A DNA stretch of 64,000 bases from Sphaerisporangium krabiense (GCF_014200435.1 NZ_JACHBR010000001.1:5212001-5276000), one strand, 5' to 3'; shown: positions 1 through 8,621, counted from the first letter of the stretch. Numbers and translations are program-made. Notes: generated by a model not told the origin, from the letters alone.

Positions 1-1
1 C

Positions 2-655
2 ACGCTGGTCGTCGTCCTGTTCGCGGGATGCGCCCTGGCCTACGCGGCCGCCGGCCACGGCCTGCCCCGGGCCGCCGGCGCGTTCGCCGCCGCCGCGGCG
101 GTGGGCTACGCCGCGGAATGGATCGGCATCAGGACCGGCCTGCCGTTCGGCGAGTACCGCTACGGCGGCCTGCTGTGGCCGAGCCCCGGCGGGGTGCCGC
201 TGATCGTCGCCCTGGCCTGGGCCGGCATGGGCCTCGCGGCGTGGGCGGTCGCCTGCCGGATCGTCCCCGGCCCCGTGCCGTCCCGCCGCCGGGCGGTGGC
301 GCGCGCGGCCACGGGGGCGCTGGCGCTGACCGCGTGGGACCTGTTCCTCGACCCGCAGATGACGCGCCTCGGACTGTGGGAGTGGGCGGACGCGGGGCCC
401 TACCGCGGCGTGCCGCTCGGCAACTTCGCGGGGTGGCTCCTGGTGTCCCTGCTGGTGATGATCGTGATCGGCGCCGTCGTGGGCGAACCGGCGCGGGGCG
501 GCGGCCTGGTCACGCTCTACACGGTCATGGCGGTGATGGAGACGGTCGCCTTCGCGGCCGTGTTCCGCCCGCCCGATCCCCTCGTCGCCGCCGTGGGAGG
601 CGTCGCGATGGGAACGTTCGCGCTGCTCGCCTGGAGGCGCCGATGGCGGAGGTGA
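2..655 (+). CDS. CruF-like carotenoid hydratase, 5' end outside window
   Basis: Only the last 217 codons are inside the window; the frame is open to the left edge, so the start lies upstream. Hydrophobic stretches alternate with short polar loops, as in the integral-membrane CruF / bisanhydrobacterioruberin hydratase family (DUF422). Family-like residues include FGEYRY (142-159) and WDLFLDPQM (337-363). Known members add water to the terminal double bond of a lycopene-type chain, giving a tertiary hydroxyl that can then be glycosylated. The gene overlaps the following desaturase by 13 bases, which implies one transcript and coupled translation, and a glycosyltransferase follows. The family call rests on motifs and context; the substrate is inferred. 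Confidence 0.8.
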   Translation, partial: TLVVVLFAGCALAYAAAGHGLPRAAGAFAAAAAVGYAAEWIGIRTGLPFGEYRYGGLLWPSPGGVPLIVALAWAGMGLAAWAVACRIVPGPVPSRRRAVARAATGALALTAWDLFLDPQMTRLGLWEWADAGPYRGVPLGNFAGWLLVSLLVMIVIGAVVGEPARGGGLVTLYTVMAVMETVAFAAVFRPPDPLVAAVGGVAMGTFALLAWRRRWRR

Positions 656-2100
656 TCGTGGTCGGGGGCGGCGTGGGCGGCATGGTGGCCGCGCTGCTGC
701 TGGCCAGGGACGGGCACGCGGTGCGGTTGTACGAACGCCTGCCCCGGCTCGGCGGCAAGCTGGCCGAGCGCCGGCGGGAGGGGTTCACCTTCTCCCTCGG
801 CCCGTCGCTGCTGACGCTGCCCGGCCTGTTCCGCGACCTCGGCGTGTCCCTCGACCTGGTCGAACTCGACGAGCTGTGCCGCTACCGGTTCGCCGACGGC
901 TCCACCCTGCGCGCCTACCGGGACCCCGGCAGGACCGCCGCCGAAGTGGAACGGCTCGCGCCGGGAGAGGGCGACCGCTGGCGGGCCTTCCACCGCTGGG
1001 CCGGGGACTGCCTGGCCGCGTCCCGGCGCACGTTCTTCTCCGCGCCGCTGGCCCTGCCTACGCGCCTCCCCCCGCTGGCGCTGCGGCCGCGCGCCGCCGA
1101 CCTGTGGGCCGTCGCCCCCGGGCGCACCCTCGACGGGCTGGCGCGCCGCTTCTTCCGCGACCCCCGCCTTCGGCAGTACGTCGGCCGGTACGCCACCTAT
1201 GCCGGGTCCAGCCCTTACCGGGCTCCCGCGGCGCTCGGCTGCGTCCCCGCCATCGAGCACGGCGAAGGCGGCTGGTACGTGCCCGGAGGGCTGCCCAGGA
1301 TCGCCGAGGCGCTGGCCGTCCTGCTCGGCGAGGCGGGCGTCGAGGTCCACCTCGGCACCGAGGTCGCCGCGGTGCTCGCCGACCGTGCCCGGGTGCGCGG
1401 GGTCCGCCTGGCGGGCGGCGAGACGGCGGCGGCCGACGCCGTGGTGGTGAACGCCGACGCGGCCGCGCTGTACGGCACGCTGCTGCCCGACCGGGCCCGC
1501 CTGCGGCGGATCGCCGGGCTCGGCCTGTCGTCGTCGGCGTTCCTGCTGCTCGCCGCCGTGGAGGGACGGACGGAAGGGCTGCCGCACCACTCGATCGTGT
1601 TCTCCGCCGACTACCGCGAGGAGTTCGGCGACATCTTCGACCGGCGGCGGCCGCCCGAGGACCCGACCGTCTACATCGGCTGCTCGGCCGTGGACGACCC
1701 CACCCAGGCCCCGCCGGGCGCGGAGAACTGGATGATGCTGGTCAACGTCCCCGCGGGCGACCCCGCGCGCTGGCCCATGTCCCCGAGCGCCTACGGCGAG
1801 CTGGTGCTGGACCGGCTGGCCTCGCGCGGCCACGACCTGGCGGGCCGGCTGCGCTTCGTGGAGACGTTCACCCCGGCCGACATCCGCGACCGGTACGGCG
1901 CGCCGGGCGGCGCCATCTACGGCAGCGCGTACGGCGGGCCGTTCGCCCCGTTCCGGCGTCCCGGCAACCGCGGGCCCCGCCGCGGCCTGTACCTGGTCGG
2001 CGGGTCGGCCCATCCCGGCGGCGGCCTGCCCCTGGTCGCCATGGGCGGCCGCATCGTCGCCGACCTGGTCGAGCACGACTTCCGGCGGCGTTCCCCGTGA
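643..2100 (+). CDS. CrtI/CrtD-family carotenoid desaturase
   Basis: A 485-residue FAD-dependent amine-oxidase-fold protein. The N-terminal dinucleotide-binding loop GGGVGG is at residues 8-13, and the C-terminal FAD signature reads LVGGSAHPGGGLP. The length fits bacterial phytoene-desaturase relatives (about 490-510). The ATG at 643 is chosen because it directly precedes the Rossmann strand VIVVGGG; the open frame further upstream reads as arginine-rich antisense-like sequence. A second, more typical crtI lies at 6683-8194, so this copy, next to a CruF homologue and a glycosyltransferase, is better read as a CrtD-type C-3',4' desaturase acting on the hydroxylated end. That specificity is inferred from context. 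It ends in a 38-base tandem duplication. Confidence 0.85.
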   Translation: MAEVIVVGGGVGGMVAALLLARDGHAVRLYERLPRLGGKLAERRREGFTFSLGPSLLTLPGLFRDLGVSLDLVELDELCRYRFADGSTLRAYRDPGRTAAEVERLAPGEGDRWRAFHRWAGDCLAASRRTFFSAPLALPTRLPPLALRPRAADLWAVAPGRTLDGLARRFFRDPRLRQYVGRYATYAGSSPYRAPAALGCVPAIEHGEGGWYVPGGLPRIAEALAVLLGEAGVEVHLGTEVAAVLADRARVRGVRLAGGETAAADAVVVNADAAALYGTLLPDRARLRRIAGLGLSSSAFLLLAAVEGRTEGLPHHSIVFSADYREEFGDIFDRRRPPEDPTVYIGCSAVDDPTQAPPGAENWMMLVNVPAGDPARWPMSPSAYGELVLDRLASRGHDLAGRLRFVETFTPADIRDRYGAPGGAIYGSAYGGPFAPFRRPGNRGPRRGLYLVGGSAHPGGGLPLVAMGGRIVADLVEHDFRRRSP

Positions 2101-2176
2101 CGCGCCGGGCTTCGACTTTCTGGCGGCGGTCCACGTGACGCGCCCGACTCCGGCTTTCTCGCGGCGGTCCTCGTGA
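2097..2176 (+). repeat. 38-bp tandem duplication spanning a stop/start junction
   Basis: The motif GTGACGCGCC occurs at 2097, 2135 and 2173, exactly 38 bases apart. Each copy is preceded by a similar block ending in GGCGGCGxTCC-C. The first GTGA contains the stop of the desaturase gene and the third GTG is the likely start of the glycosyltransferase. Because 38 is not a multiple of three, each copy places its GTG in a different frame. This looks like slippage duplication that pushed two formerly overlapping genes (GTGA) apart. Confidence 0.75.
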
Positions 2177-3357
2177 CGCGCCCGGTTCTGACCCCCGCGC
2201 GCCTGCTGACCGCCGTCCAGGCGCTCGCCGCCGTGGCCGTGGCCGTACGGCTGGGGCGAGGCCGGCGACGCCTCCCCTCACTGACGGCCCCGCCGCCGCA
2301 CGCCGGCCGGGCGGTCCCGTCCATCTCGGTGGTGATCCCGGCCAGGGACGAGGAGCAGCGCATCGCGGCCTGCCTGACGGCCGTGCTCGCCGACCCGGCC
2401 GTCACCGAGGTGATCGTCGTGGACGACGAGTCCACCGACGGCACCGCCGCCCTCGCCGCCTCGCTCGGCGCGACCGTCGTCAACGGCGCCCCCTTGCCCC
2501 CCGGCTGGGTCGGCAAGCAGTGGGCGCTGCACCAAGGGCTGCGGCGGGCGCGCGGCACGATCGTCGTCACGCTGGACGCCGACACCAGGCCCCGTCCCGG
2601 CCTGTTCGCCGCGCTCGCGGACGCGCTGGACGGGCACGACCTGGTGAGCGCGGGCCCGCGGTTCGTCTGCGACGGGGTGGCGGAGCAGGCCCTGCACGCC
2701 TCGTTCCTCGCCACGCTCGTCTACCGGTTCGGCCCGATCGGCCCGCCCGCCCCGCCGCCGCCGCACCGGATCGTCGCCAACGGCCAGTGCTTCGCCTTCC
2801 GGCGCGAGGCGATGCTGCGCGCCGACGGCTTCGCCCGGGTGCGCCGCCACCTGACCGACGACGTCGCCCTCGCCCGCGCCCTCGCCGCCGACGGATGGAG
2901 GGTCGCCTTCCTGGACGCGGGCGGCCTGCTGGAGGTCGACATGCACGAGTCACCCTCGGGCGTGTGGCGGGAATGGGGCCGATCCCTGCCGCTGGCCGAC
3001 GTCACCGCACCCGCCTGGCAGGCCGCGGACCTCGCCGTCGTCTGGCTCACGACCGCGCTGCCGGTGCTCCGGCTCGCCGCCGGCCGTCCGACCCGGCTGG
3101 ACCTCGCCCTGCTCGTGGTGCGGGCGCTGCTCGCCGGCGCCCTGCGCGGCAGCTACGCCCGCCCAGGACCCGGGGTCGCCCTGTCGATCCTGCTCGACCC
3201 GGCCACGGCGGCACGGCTGACCCACGCCACGCTCCGCCCGCCGCGAACCTGGCGGAACCGCACCTACCCCGGTCCGGCCCGCGCGGGCCACGACCGGACA
3301 CGCGCCGTCACCGGCGGCGGCCGGCCAGGGCCGCCTGGCCGAAGCGCAGGCCGATGA
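2173..3357 (+). CDS. Family 2 glycosyltransferase, probably carotenoid (CruG/CruC-like)
   Basis: A 394-residue GT2 enzyme. Motifs in order are VVIPARDEE, VVDDESTDGT, the metal-binding VTLDADTRP (DxD), NGQCFAFRREAML, the TDD acid motif and WREWGRS near the acceptor site, followed by C-terminal hydrophobic segments (LAVVWLTTALPVL and LLVVRALLAGAL) that would tie it to the membrane. An N-terminal hydrophobic helix precedes the catalytic domain. It probably transfers a sugar to the hydroxyl made by the CruF-like enzyme. GTG 2173 starts the frame and its Shine-Dalgarno is weak. The 3' end overlaps the convergent plsY-like gene by 50 bases, and the last 25 residues are low-complexity. Sugar donor and acceptor are inferred. 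Confidence 0.82.
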   Translation: MTRPVLTPARLLTAVQALAAVAVAVRLGRGRRRLPSLTAPPPHAGRAVPSISVVIPARDEEQRIAACLTAVLADPAVTEVIVVDDESTDGTAALAASLGATVVNGAPLPPGWVGKQWALHQGLRRARGTIVVTLDADTRPRPGLFAALADALDGHDLVSAGPRFVCDGVAEQALHASFLATLVYRFGPIGPPAPPPPHRIVANGQCFAFRREAMLRADGFARVRRHLTDDVALARALAADGWRVAFLDAGGLLEVDMHESPSGVWREWGRSLPLADVTAPAWQAADLAVVWLTTALPVLRLAAGRPTRLDLALLVVRALLAGALRGSYARPGPGVALSILLDPATAARLTHATLRPPRTWRNRTYPGPARAGHDRTRAVTGGGRPGPPGRSAGR

Positions 3358-3916
3358 GGCACATCAGCGCCCCGGTGGCGGCGACGTGGCCGATCGGCGC
3401 GAACAGCAGTTGCGCCACCGGCAGGGCGAACACCCCGGCCCGCGCGCCGATCGCGAACGACCGGGTCACCGCGGCCGTCCCGCCGAGCACGGCCAGGCCG
3501 ACCGCGAAAGCGGGCGGGCAGATGACGGCGAATCCTCCGGCGAAGGTGAGGATCGAGCGTCCGCCGCGGAACCCCGCGAAGACCGGCCAGGCGTGCCCGA
3601 TCATCGCCGCCGCCACCGCCACGTACACGGGCGCCACGCTCGGGCCCGCCACCACGCCGAGACCGGTGGCGTGCGCGCCGCCCGCCACCAGGCCGAGCAG
3701 TCCGGCCAGCAGGCCCTTGAGCATGTCCCCGGCGAACACCGGGGCCGCCCCCCGCCCGCCGAGCCGGCCGCGCACGTTCCAGAACCCCGGATTGCGGTCC
3801 CCGACCTCACGGGGGTCGAAGCCGTGCGCCCGGGCCACCAGCACCGCCACCGGGACCGAGCCGAGGAGGTAGCCGCCGATGACCGGCAGCGCGAGCCGGA
3901 CCAACAGGGGAGTCAT
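3308..3916 (-). CDS. PlsY-like membrane acyltransferase, divergent motifs
   Basis: A 202-residue multi-helix protein of the PlsY fold. PlsY normally transfers acyl from acyl-phosphate to glycerol-3-phosphate. Start ATG 3916 has a good site (GGAAGGA); the longer upstream frame is antisense to the next gene. The conserved loops are altered: where PlsY usually has SGNxGATN this protein has DRNPGFWN, and the second loop [18 protein letters not shown] replaces the usual GGKGVAT. It is therefore either a variant subfamily or an enzyme with another acceptor. A plsX paralogue lies in the opposing operon, so acyl-phosphate supply is available nearby. Placement inside a carotenoid cluster suggests acylation of a carotenoid glycoside, which is speculative. 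Its first 38 bases overlap the divergent crtA-like gene. Confidence 0.75.
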   Translation of the reverse strand: MTPLLVRLALPVIGGYLLGSVPVAVLVARAHGFDPREVGDRNPGFWNVRGRLGGRGAAPVFAGDMLKGLLAGLLGLVAGGAHATGLGVVAGPSVAPVYVAVAAAMIGHAWPVFAGFRGGRSILTFAGGFAVICPPAFAVGLAVLGGTAAVTRSFAIGARAGVFALPVAQLLFAPIGHVAATGALMCLIGLRFGQAALAGRRR

Positions 3917-4640
3917 CGCTTCCTTCCATCTCACCAGGTACGCGGATCTGGGGTCGATGCGCCACATGGCGCTGGACCGCCCGCTGCTGCGCCGCACGCA
4001 GGGGTTGCTGTTCTGGCGGCTGCTCGGCACCGGGCGGGGGCCGTCGATGACGCCGGGCGCCGACCCGCGCCGCTGGGCCCTGTTCGCCGTCTGGCGTGAC
4101 GAGGCCGCACTGGACCGCTTCCTTGAGCGCTCGCCCATCCCGGCGCGCTGGCGCCGCGAGGCCACCGAGTCCTGGCAGGTCCGCCTGATCCCTTTGGCCT
4201 CGCGCGGCACCTGGGGCGGCGCCGACCCGTTCCCCGCGATCCCCGCGCGACGGGGGGAGGAACCCGCGCGAGAGGCCGATCGAGCCGGCGGGCCGGTGGC
4301 GGTGCTGACGCGGGCCGCGATCCGGCCCCTCCGGCTGGCGGCCTTCTACCGGTCGGTGCCCGGGGTGGACGAGTTGCTGCGCGCGCAGGACGGCAGGCTG
4401 GCCTCGGTCGGCGTGGGGGAGTGGCCGCTCGCCCGGCAGGCCACGTTCTCGCTGTGGCGGGACGCCGCCGCCGTGCGCGCCTTCGCCTACGCGGGCGAGG
4501 CCCACCGCCGGGTGATCGGCCGGGTCCGCGCGGAGAACTGGTACTCCGAGGAGCTGTTCGCCCGCTTCGCCCCCTACGGCAGCGCGGGCGCCTGGGACGG
4601 CGCCGACCCCTTGGCCGCGCTCCCCGCACCACCGGCCTGA
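3879..4640 (+). CDS. CrtA-like carotenoid (spheroidene-type) monooxygenase
   Basis: A 253-residue protein of the CrtA / spheroidene monooxygenase family. Diagnostic stretches are [20 protein letters not shown] followed by [16 protein letters not shown], and two copies of a tail pattern (GTWGGADPF near the middle and GAWDGADPL at the end) that reflect a duplicated ferredoxin-like fold. Known CrtA introduces a keto group at C-2 of acyclic carotenoids, using a haem cofactor. ATG 3879 has AGGAGG nine bases upstream (3864-3869) but lies inside the divergent plsY-like gene; a later in-frame ATG (MRHMALDR) is the alternative. It belongs to the plus-strand arm with the desaturase and glycosyltransferase. 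Confidence 0.78.
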   Translation: MTGSASRTNRGVIASFHLTRYADLGSMRHMALDRPLLRRTQGLLFWRLLGTGRGPSMTPGADPRRWALFAVWRDEAALDRFLERSPIPARWRREATESWQVRLIPLASRGTWGGADPFPAIPARRGEEPAREADRAGGPVAVLTRAAIRPLRLAAFYRSVPGVDELLRAQDGRLASVGVGEWPLARQATFSLWRDAAAVRAFAYAGEAHRRVIGRVRAENWYSEELFARFAPYGSAGAWDGADPLAALPAPPA

Positions 4641-4696
4641 CCGGCGCCGCCATCGCCCGGGCGGCCCGTCAGCGCCGGTTCCGGCCCGGTGCGTCG

Positions 4697-5683
4697 TCAC
4701 GGGGCCGGCCTGACGGCGAGCCGGTCGCGGACCCGTGCGGCCACGCCGCCGCGGGCCAGGTCGCGGGCGACGACGCAGGCGCGCGCGATCGTCGCGGCGC
4801 GGGAGGAGCCGTGCGCCACGACCACGGTGCCGGTGAGGCCGAGCAGGGCCGCGCCGCCGTGCGTCTCGGGGTCGTAGAGCCGGGCGACCTCACGCAGCCG
4901 CTCCGGCTCGGCGGCCCCGCGCCGCGCCGCGAGCGTCAGGGCCGCCCGCACCGAGCCCTCCACGTTCTTGAGCACGACGTTGCCGGTGAACCCGTCGGTC
5001 ACGATGACGTCCACCGTCCCGGAGAGCACGTCATGGCCCTCGACGACGCCGTGGAAGCGCAGCGGCGCCCGGCGCAGCAGCTCCTCGGCGCGGCGGGTGA
5101 GCCGGTTGCCCTTGCCCGGCTCCGACCCGATCGACAGCAGGCCCACGGACGGTTCGGCCACGCCGAGCACCAGTTCCGCGTAGCAGGCGCCGAGCAGCGC
5201 GAACTGCACGATCATCTCGGGGGTCGGGTCCATGGTGGCGCCCGCGTCGATGAGCACGGTGGCCCCGCCGCCGGTCGTCGGCAGCGCGACGGCCAGCCCC
5301 GGCCGCGACACCGGCGCGGCCAGGCCCAGGTGCCGCACGGCGTTCGCGACGACCGCGCCGGTGGACCCGGCGGACACGAAGGCCCCTCCCACCCCCCGGC
5401 CCAGCAGGTCGAAGGCCACGGCGAGGCTGGACCCGGTCCTGGCGAGGGCCCCCGCGCCGCGCTCGGTCATCGGGACGACGTCGCCGGCGTGCGCCACCTC
5501 GGCCTCGCCGCGCGCGCCGAGCCGGGCCAGCTCGCTGTCGAGCACGTCTCGCCGACCGGCGAGGATCACCTCGACGCCGTGCGCGCGCCGCGCCAGGACC
5601 GCTCCCTGGATGATCTCGGCCGGGCCGTGGTCGCCGCCCATGGCGTCGACCACGACCGGCAGGTCCCGCGGGTCGGGTGCCAT
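4697..5683 (-). CDS. plsX: Phosphate acyltransferase PlsX paralogue
   Basis: A 328-residue PlsX, close to the usual length. It has VVVDAMGGDHGP at the N-terminus, AFVSAGSTGAVV, LLSIGSEPGKGN and VTDGFTGNVVLKN. PlsX converts acyl-ACP to acyl-phosphate, the donor for PlsY. Start ATG 5683 follows the crtB stop with one base between (TGACATG), so it is translated with crtB; upstream in-frame codons are antisense to crtB. In actinomycetes the housekeeping plsX normally sits with rpmF, rnc and fatty-acid genes, so a copy at the end of a crtI-crtB operon is unusual and suggests a dedicated acyl-phosphate supply. Confidence 0.9.
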   Translation of the reverse strand: MAPDPRDLPVVVDAMGGDHGPAEIIQGAVLARRAHGVEVILAGRRDVLDSELARLGARGEAEVAHAGDVVPMTERGAGALARTGSSLAVAFDLLGRGVGGAFVSAGSTGAVVANAVRHLGLAAPVSRPGLAVALPTTGGGATVLIDAGATMDPTPEMIVQFALLGACYAELVLGVAEPSVGLLSIGSEPGKGNRLTRRAEELLRRAPLRFHGVVEGHDVLSGTVDVIVTDGFTGNVVLKNVEGSVRAALTLAARRGAAEPERLREVARLYDPETHGGAALLGLTGTVVVAHGSSRAATIARACVVARDLARGGVAARVRDRLAVRPAP

Positions 5684-5684
5684 G

Positions 5685-6686
5685 TCAGGGCGCCTCCGCC
5701 CGCGTCCGGCGCTCGGCGCGGTCCGCCGAGGCGGCGGCGGCGAGCTGCCGCGCGAACACGGCGAGCCTGCGCCGCCTCGGCACCCGCGCACGCGCCGCCA
5801 GCACGTCGTACCCGGCCGCCTCGACCTGGTCCAGGATGCCGCCGTACAGCTCGTACGCCGCGCGGATGCACGGCCGCGAGGACGGCACGAGCATCCCGAT
5901 GCCGGGCAGCGCCCGCCGGTACAGCTCGCGCGCCCGGCCCGTCTCGTAGGCGATCAGGTCGCGCACGGCGCGGCTCGCCCGGCCAGCGGCGAGGTCGCCC
6001 ACCGTGACGCCGAACCTGTCCAGGTCCTCGAGCGGCAGGTAGACCCGTCCCCGGGCGAGGTCCTCCGCCACGTCGCGGATGAAGTTGGTGAGCTGGAAGG
6101 CCAGGCCCAGCATCCGGGCGGGCTCGCGGGCCCGCTCCGCGGCGCCCGGCAGCGGTTCGAGCACGGGCAGCATCATCGTGCCGATGACGGCGGCCGAGCC
6201 CTCCATGTAGCCGAGCAGCTCCTCGTAGGTGGCGTACCGGGTCACGGTCAGATCCGCCCGCATCGAGCCGAGGAAGGCGCCGACGTCGTCCAGGTCGATG
6301 GCGAAGGACCGCACGGTGTGCGTGAACGCGGGCAGCACCGGATCGCCGGCCTGGTCACCGGCTCGGCCGGCGGCTCCGTCGCCGTCGGTGGCCTGGCCGG
6401 GGGATCGGTCACCGGTGATCCACGCGGACAGCCGGGTGGTGAGGCCGTCCAGGGCCGCCGCCCGGTCGCCGGTCATCGCGAAGGAGTCCACGATCTCGTC
6501 GGCGTACCGGGCGAAACCGTACAGGGCGTGGACGTGCGGGCGCTTCCAGGCGGGCAGCAGGCGGGTGGCCAGGTAGTAGGAGCGCCCGTAGGCGGCGTGC
6601 AGCCGGCGGCAGCGCGCGTAGCTGGCGGTGAGCGTGACGGGAGCCGTCGTGGGCGGCGTCGTGGCGGGCGGGGGATGCGATGTCAT
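5685..6686 (-). CDS. crtB: Phytoene synthase
   Basis: A 333-residue squalene/phytoene synthase. Both aspartate-rich motifs are present: ARYADEIVD near residue 65 and FIRDVAEDLARGRVYLP near residue 210. It condenses two geranylgeranyl diphosphates to phytoene through prephytoene diphosphate. The N-terminal 15 residues are proline- and threonine-rich, and an acidic, glycine-rich insertion follows ITGDRSPG. Start ATG 6686 overlaps the crtI stop as ATGA, and plsX follows after one base. No GGPP synthase (crtE) is visible in the window, so it is presumably outside. Confidence 0.94.
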   Translation of the reverse strand: MTSHPPPATTPPTTAPVTLTASYARCRRLHAAYGRSYYLATRLLPAWKRPHVHALYGFARYADEIVDSFAMTGDRAAALDGLTTRLSAWITGDRSPGQATDGDGAAGRAGDQAGDPVLPAFTHTVRSFAIDLDDVGAFLGSMRADLTVTRYATYEELLGYMEGSAAVIGTMMLPVLEPLPGAAERAREPARMLGLAFQLTNFIRDVAEDLARGRVYLPLEDLDRFGVTVGDLAAGRASRAVRDLIAYETGRARELYRRALPGIGMLVPSSRPCIRAAYELYGGILDQVEAAGYDVLAARARVPRRRRLAVFARQLAAAASADRAERRTRAEAP

Positions 6687-8194
6687 GGGGAGCTCTCCAG
6701 GATGCGTTCCGCCGCCAGCCGGCCGGAGATCAGAACCGGCGGAACCCCCACCCCCGGCGCGGTGTACATGCCGGCGAAGTGCAGACCGGGGACGCGGCGG
6801 GCGGCGCCGGACGGGCGGAACCAGGCCGTCTGGGTGAACCGGTGGTCGAGCGCGAAGGGGGTGCCTGCCGAGTGCCCGCGCCGCCGCCACGCGGGCGGGT
6901 CGAGGACGAGGCGGGGCGCCGAGGACAGGTCGCCGTAGCCCAGGCCGGCGAGCCGGGCGAGCATGCGGTCCAGCAGCCGCGGGGTGAGGCGTTCCCAGTC
7001 GCCGCCGCGGGCGAGGTTCGCGGTCGGCTCCAGCACGCTGAGCGTCGCGTGGCCGTCCGGGGCGGCGTCGCCGTCCGTCCGGGGACAGGTGACCAGGAGG
7101 CTGGGGTCCGGCTGCGGGCGTCCCGCCGCCAGCGCGTCGAAGGTGGACTCCCACGCCCGTCCGAAGTGCAGGGTGTGGTGGGCGCGGCCGGGCAGGGGCC
7201 GGTCCAGGCCGAAGTGCGCGACCAGGCAGGACGGCGAGAACCGCGGCCTGCGCAGCCGGCGGTCGTCCGCCTCGGGGGGCAGCAGGCCGCGTGCCGCGAG
7301 CCGGTCGCAGGCGAGTACGACGTGGTCCGCCGCGAGCCGCTCGCCGGTGTCCAGCCGGACCGCGGTCACGCCCGCGCCGCCGGTCTCCACCCGGGTGGCC
7401 CGCACGCCGTACCGGAACCGCGCGCCCGCCTTCTCGGCGGCGCCGGCCATGGCGCGCGGGATCGCGTGCATGCCGCCCTCGACCGGGAAGTAGACGCCGC
7501 CGACCGTGTCCATGTGCGCGATCACCGCGTAGATGCCCAGGGCGCGCCGCGGTGCGAGCCCGACGTACAGGGCCTGGAAGGTGTGCGCCCTGATCAGCCG
7601 CTCGTCGGTCAGGTGCCGGCGCACCAGGCCGTCCAGGCGGCGGAAGCCGCCGAGCGCGGCGATCCTGGCGAGCGCGTACGGCCGGGCCAGGGCCCGCAGG
7701 CGGGTCATGTCCCTGTCGATGAAGGCGTTCCACTCGACGTGGAACATGTCCTCCAGGTGCCGGCGGAAGCGCAGGTAGCGGACGGCCTCACCGGGGCCGC
7801 ACAGCTCCCGCACCTGCTCGGCCATCGCCTCGGCTCCGGCGACCACGTCCAGGCGGGACCCGTCGTGGTAGGTCATCCGGTAGTAGGGGTCGAGCCGCCG
7901 CAGCGGCAGCCAGGACGACAGCTCCGCGCCGGCGGCGGCGAAGGTGTCGGCGAGCACGTCCGGCATGGTCAGCACCGAAGGGCCGGTGTCGAACCGGTAC
8001 GGGCCCGCGGAGGCGGTCCCGCAGCATCCTCCCGGCCCGTCCTGCGCCTCCACGACGGTCACCTCGCGGCCGGCTCCGGCCAGCCGCATCGCCGCCGCGA
8101 GCCCGCCGAGACCCGCTCCGACCACCACGACGTGCCCACGCCCGCCCTCCGGCCCTCCGGCTCGTCGCGCACCCGCCCGGCCCCTGCCGCCCAT
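6683..8194 (-). CDS. crtI: Phytoene desaturase
   Basis: A 503-residue bacterial CrtI. After a basic, glycine-rich leader of about 20 residues comes VVVGAGLGGLAAAMRL, the FAD-binding dinucleotide fold. The C-terminus carries the CrtI-type flavin signature GLHFAGMYTAPGVGVPPVLI. Known CrtI enzymes desaturate 15-cis-phytoene to all-trans-lycopene in three or four steps at the membrane. Its ATG shares a base with the stop of the preceding 74-aa gene (TGATG) and its stop overlaps crtB (ATGA), so the operon order is small protein, crtI, crtB, plsX. The start could instead lie closer to the Rossmann strand, but no better in-frame ATG with a ribosome site is evident. Confidence 0.94.
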   Translation of the reverse strand: MGGRGRAGARRAGGPEGGRGHVVVVGAGLGGLAAAMRLAGAGREVTVVEAQDGPGGCCGTASAGPYRFDTGPSVLTMPDVLADTFAAAGAELSSWLPLRRLDPYYRMTYHDGSRLDVVAGAEAMAEQVRELCGPGEAVRYLRFRRHLEDMFHVEWNAFIDRDMTRLRALARPYALARIAALGGFRRLDGLVRRHLTDERLIRAHTFQALYVGLAPRRALGIYAVIAHMDTVGGVYFPVEGGMHAIPRAMAGAAEKAGARFRYGVRATRVETGGAGVTAVRLDTGERLAADHVVLACDRLAARGLLPPEADDRRLRRPRFSPSCLVAHFGLDRPLPGRAHHTLHFGRAWESTFDALAAGRPQPDPSLLVTCPRTDGDAAPDGHATLSVLEPTANLARGGDWERLTPRLLDRMLARLAGLGYGDLSSAPRLVLDPPAWRRRGHSAGTPFALDHRFTQTAWFRPSGAARRVPGLHFAGMYTAPGVGVPPVLISGRLAAERILESSP

Positions 8195-8418
8195 CAGGCG
8201 CTCCCGGCGCGCAGCCGTCGCGTCTTGTGCGGCAGCGCCGCGCCGGCCCTGGTGAACCCGGGCATGCCCGGCAGGGAGGCGGCGAGGTCACGGCCCACCA
8301 CCTCGCGGGCGGCGTCCCTCAGGAAGCCCGGCCGTCGCGTCTCCTGGTCGCGGAGCTCTTGGAGGCGGCGGTCGAGGGGCTCCCGGACATCGATCTTCCG
8401 CTGGGCAGATGTCACCAT
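8194..8418 (-). CDS. Small 74-aa basic protein heading the crtI operon
   Basis: A short reading frame of 74 residues starting ATG 8418 with AGGAG nine bases upstream. It is rich in Arg and Asp/Glu in the first half (RKIDVREPLDRRLQELRDQE looks helical) and ends in a basic tail, LPHKTRRLRAGSA. It has no signal peptide or membrane segment. The stop codon shares one base with the crtI start, strong evidence that it is translated. I do not recognise the family. It could be a scaffold or regulator of the desaturase, or a remnant of an upstream crt gene. Confidence 0.6.
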   Translation of the reverse strand: MVTSAQRKIDVREPLDRRLQELRDQETRRPGFLRDAAREVVGRDLAASLPGMPGFTRAGAALPHKTRRLRAGSA

Positions 8419-8621
8419 GCGCACCGCTCCTTCGCCCCCACAGGGATCATGGGCTCGTTTGCTGGGTTTTCGTACGCACCCGCCGTCCCGGTTGCATCGC
8501 CGCGCCACCCCTGTACCCGCCGTCTCCTCCGGGCCCGGGCGGGCCCCGGTTCTTTGACCACTGTTGGCGTCCCCGTGCCGCCCGCGAGGTTGCCTCGGCC
8601 GGGCATGGCGAGATACGACTG

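Noticed and set aside
517-2076. Long minus-strand open frame opposite the CrtI/CrtD-like gene
   Set aside because: It is an artefact of GC-rich codon structure: Gly/Gln/Arg/Pro-rich, no domain motifs, and it lies opposite a gene with clear FAD motifs. The same applies to similar long opposite-strand frames across the window.
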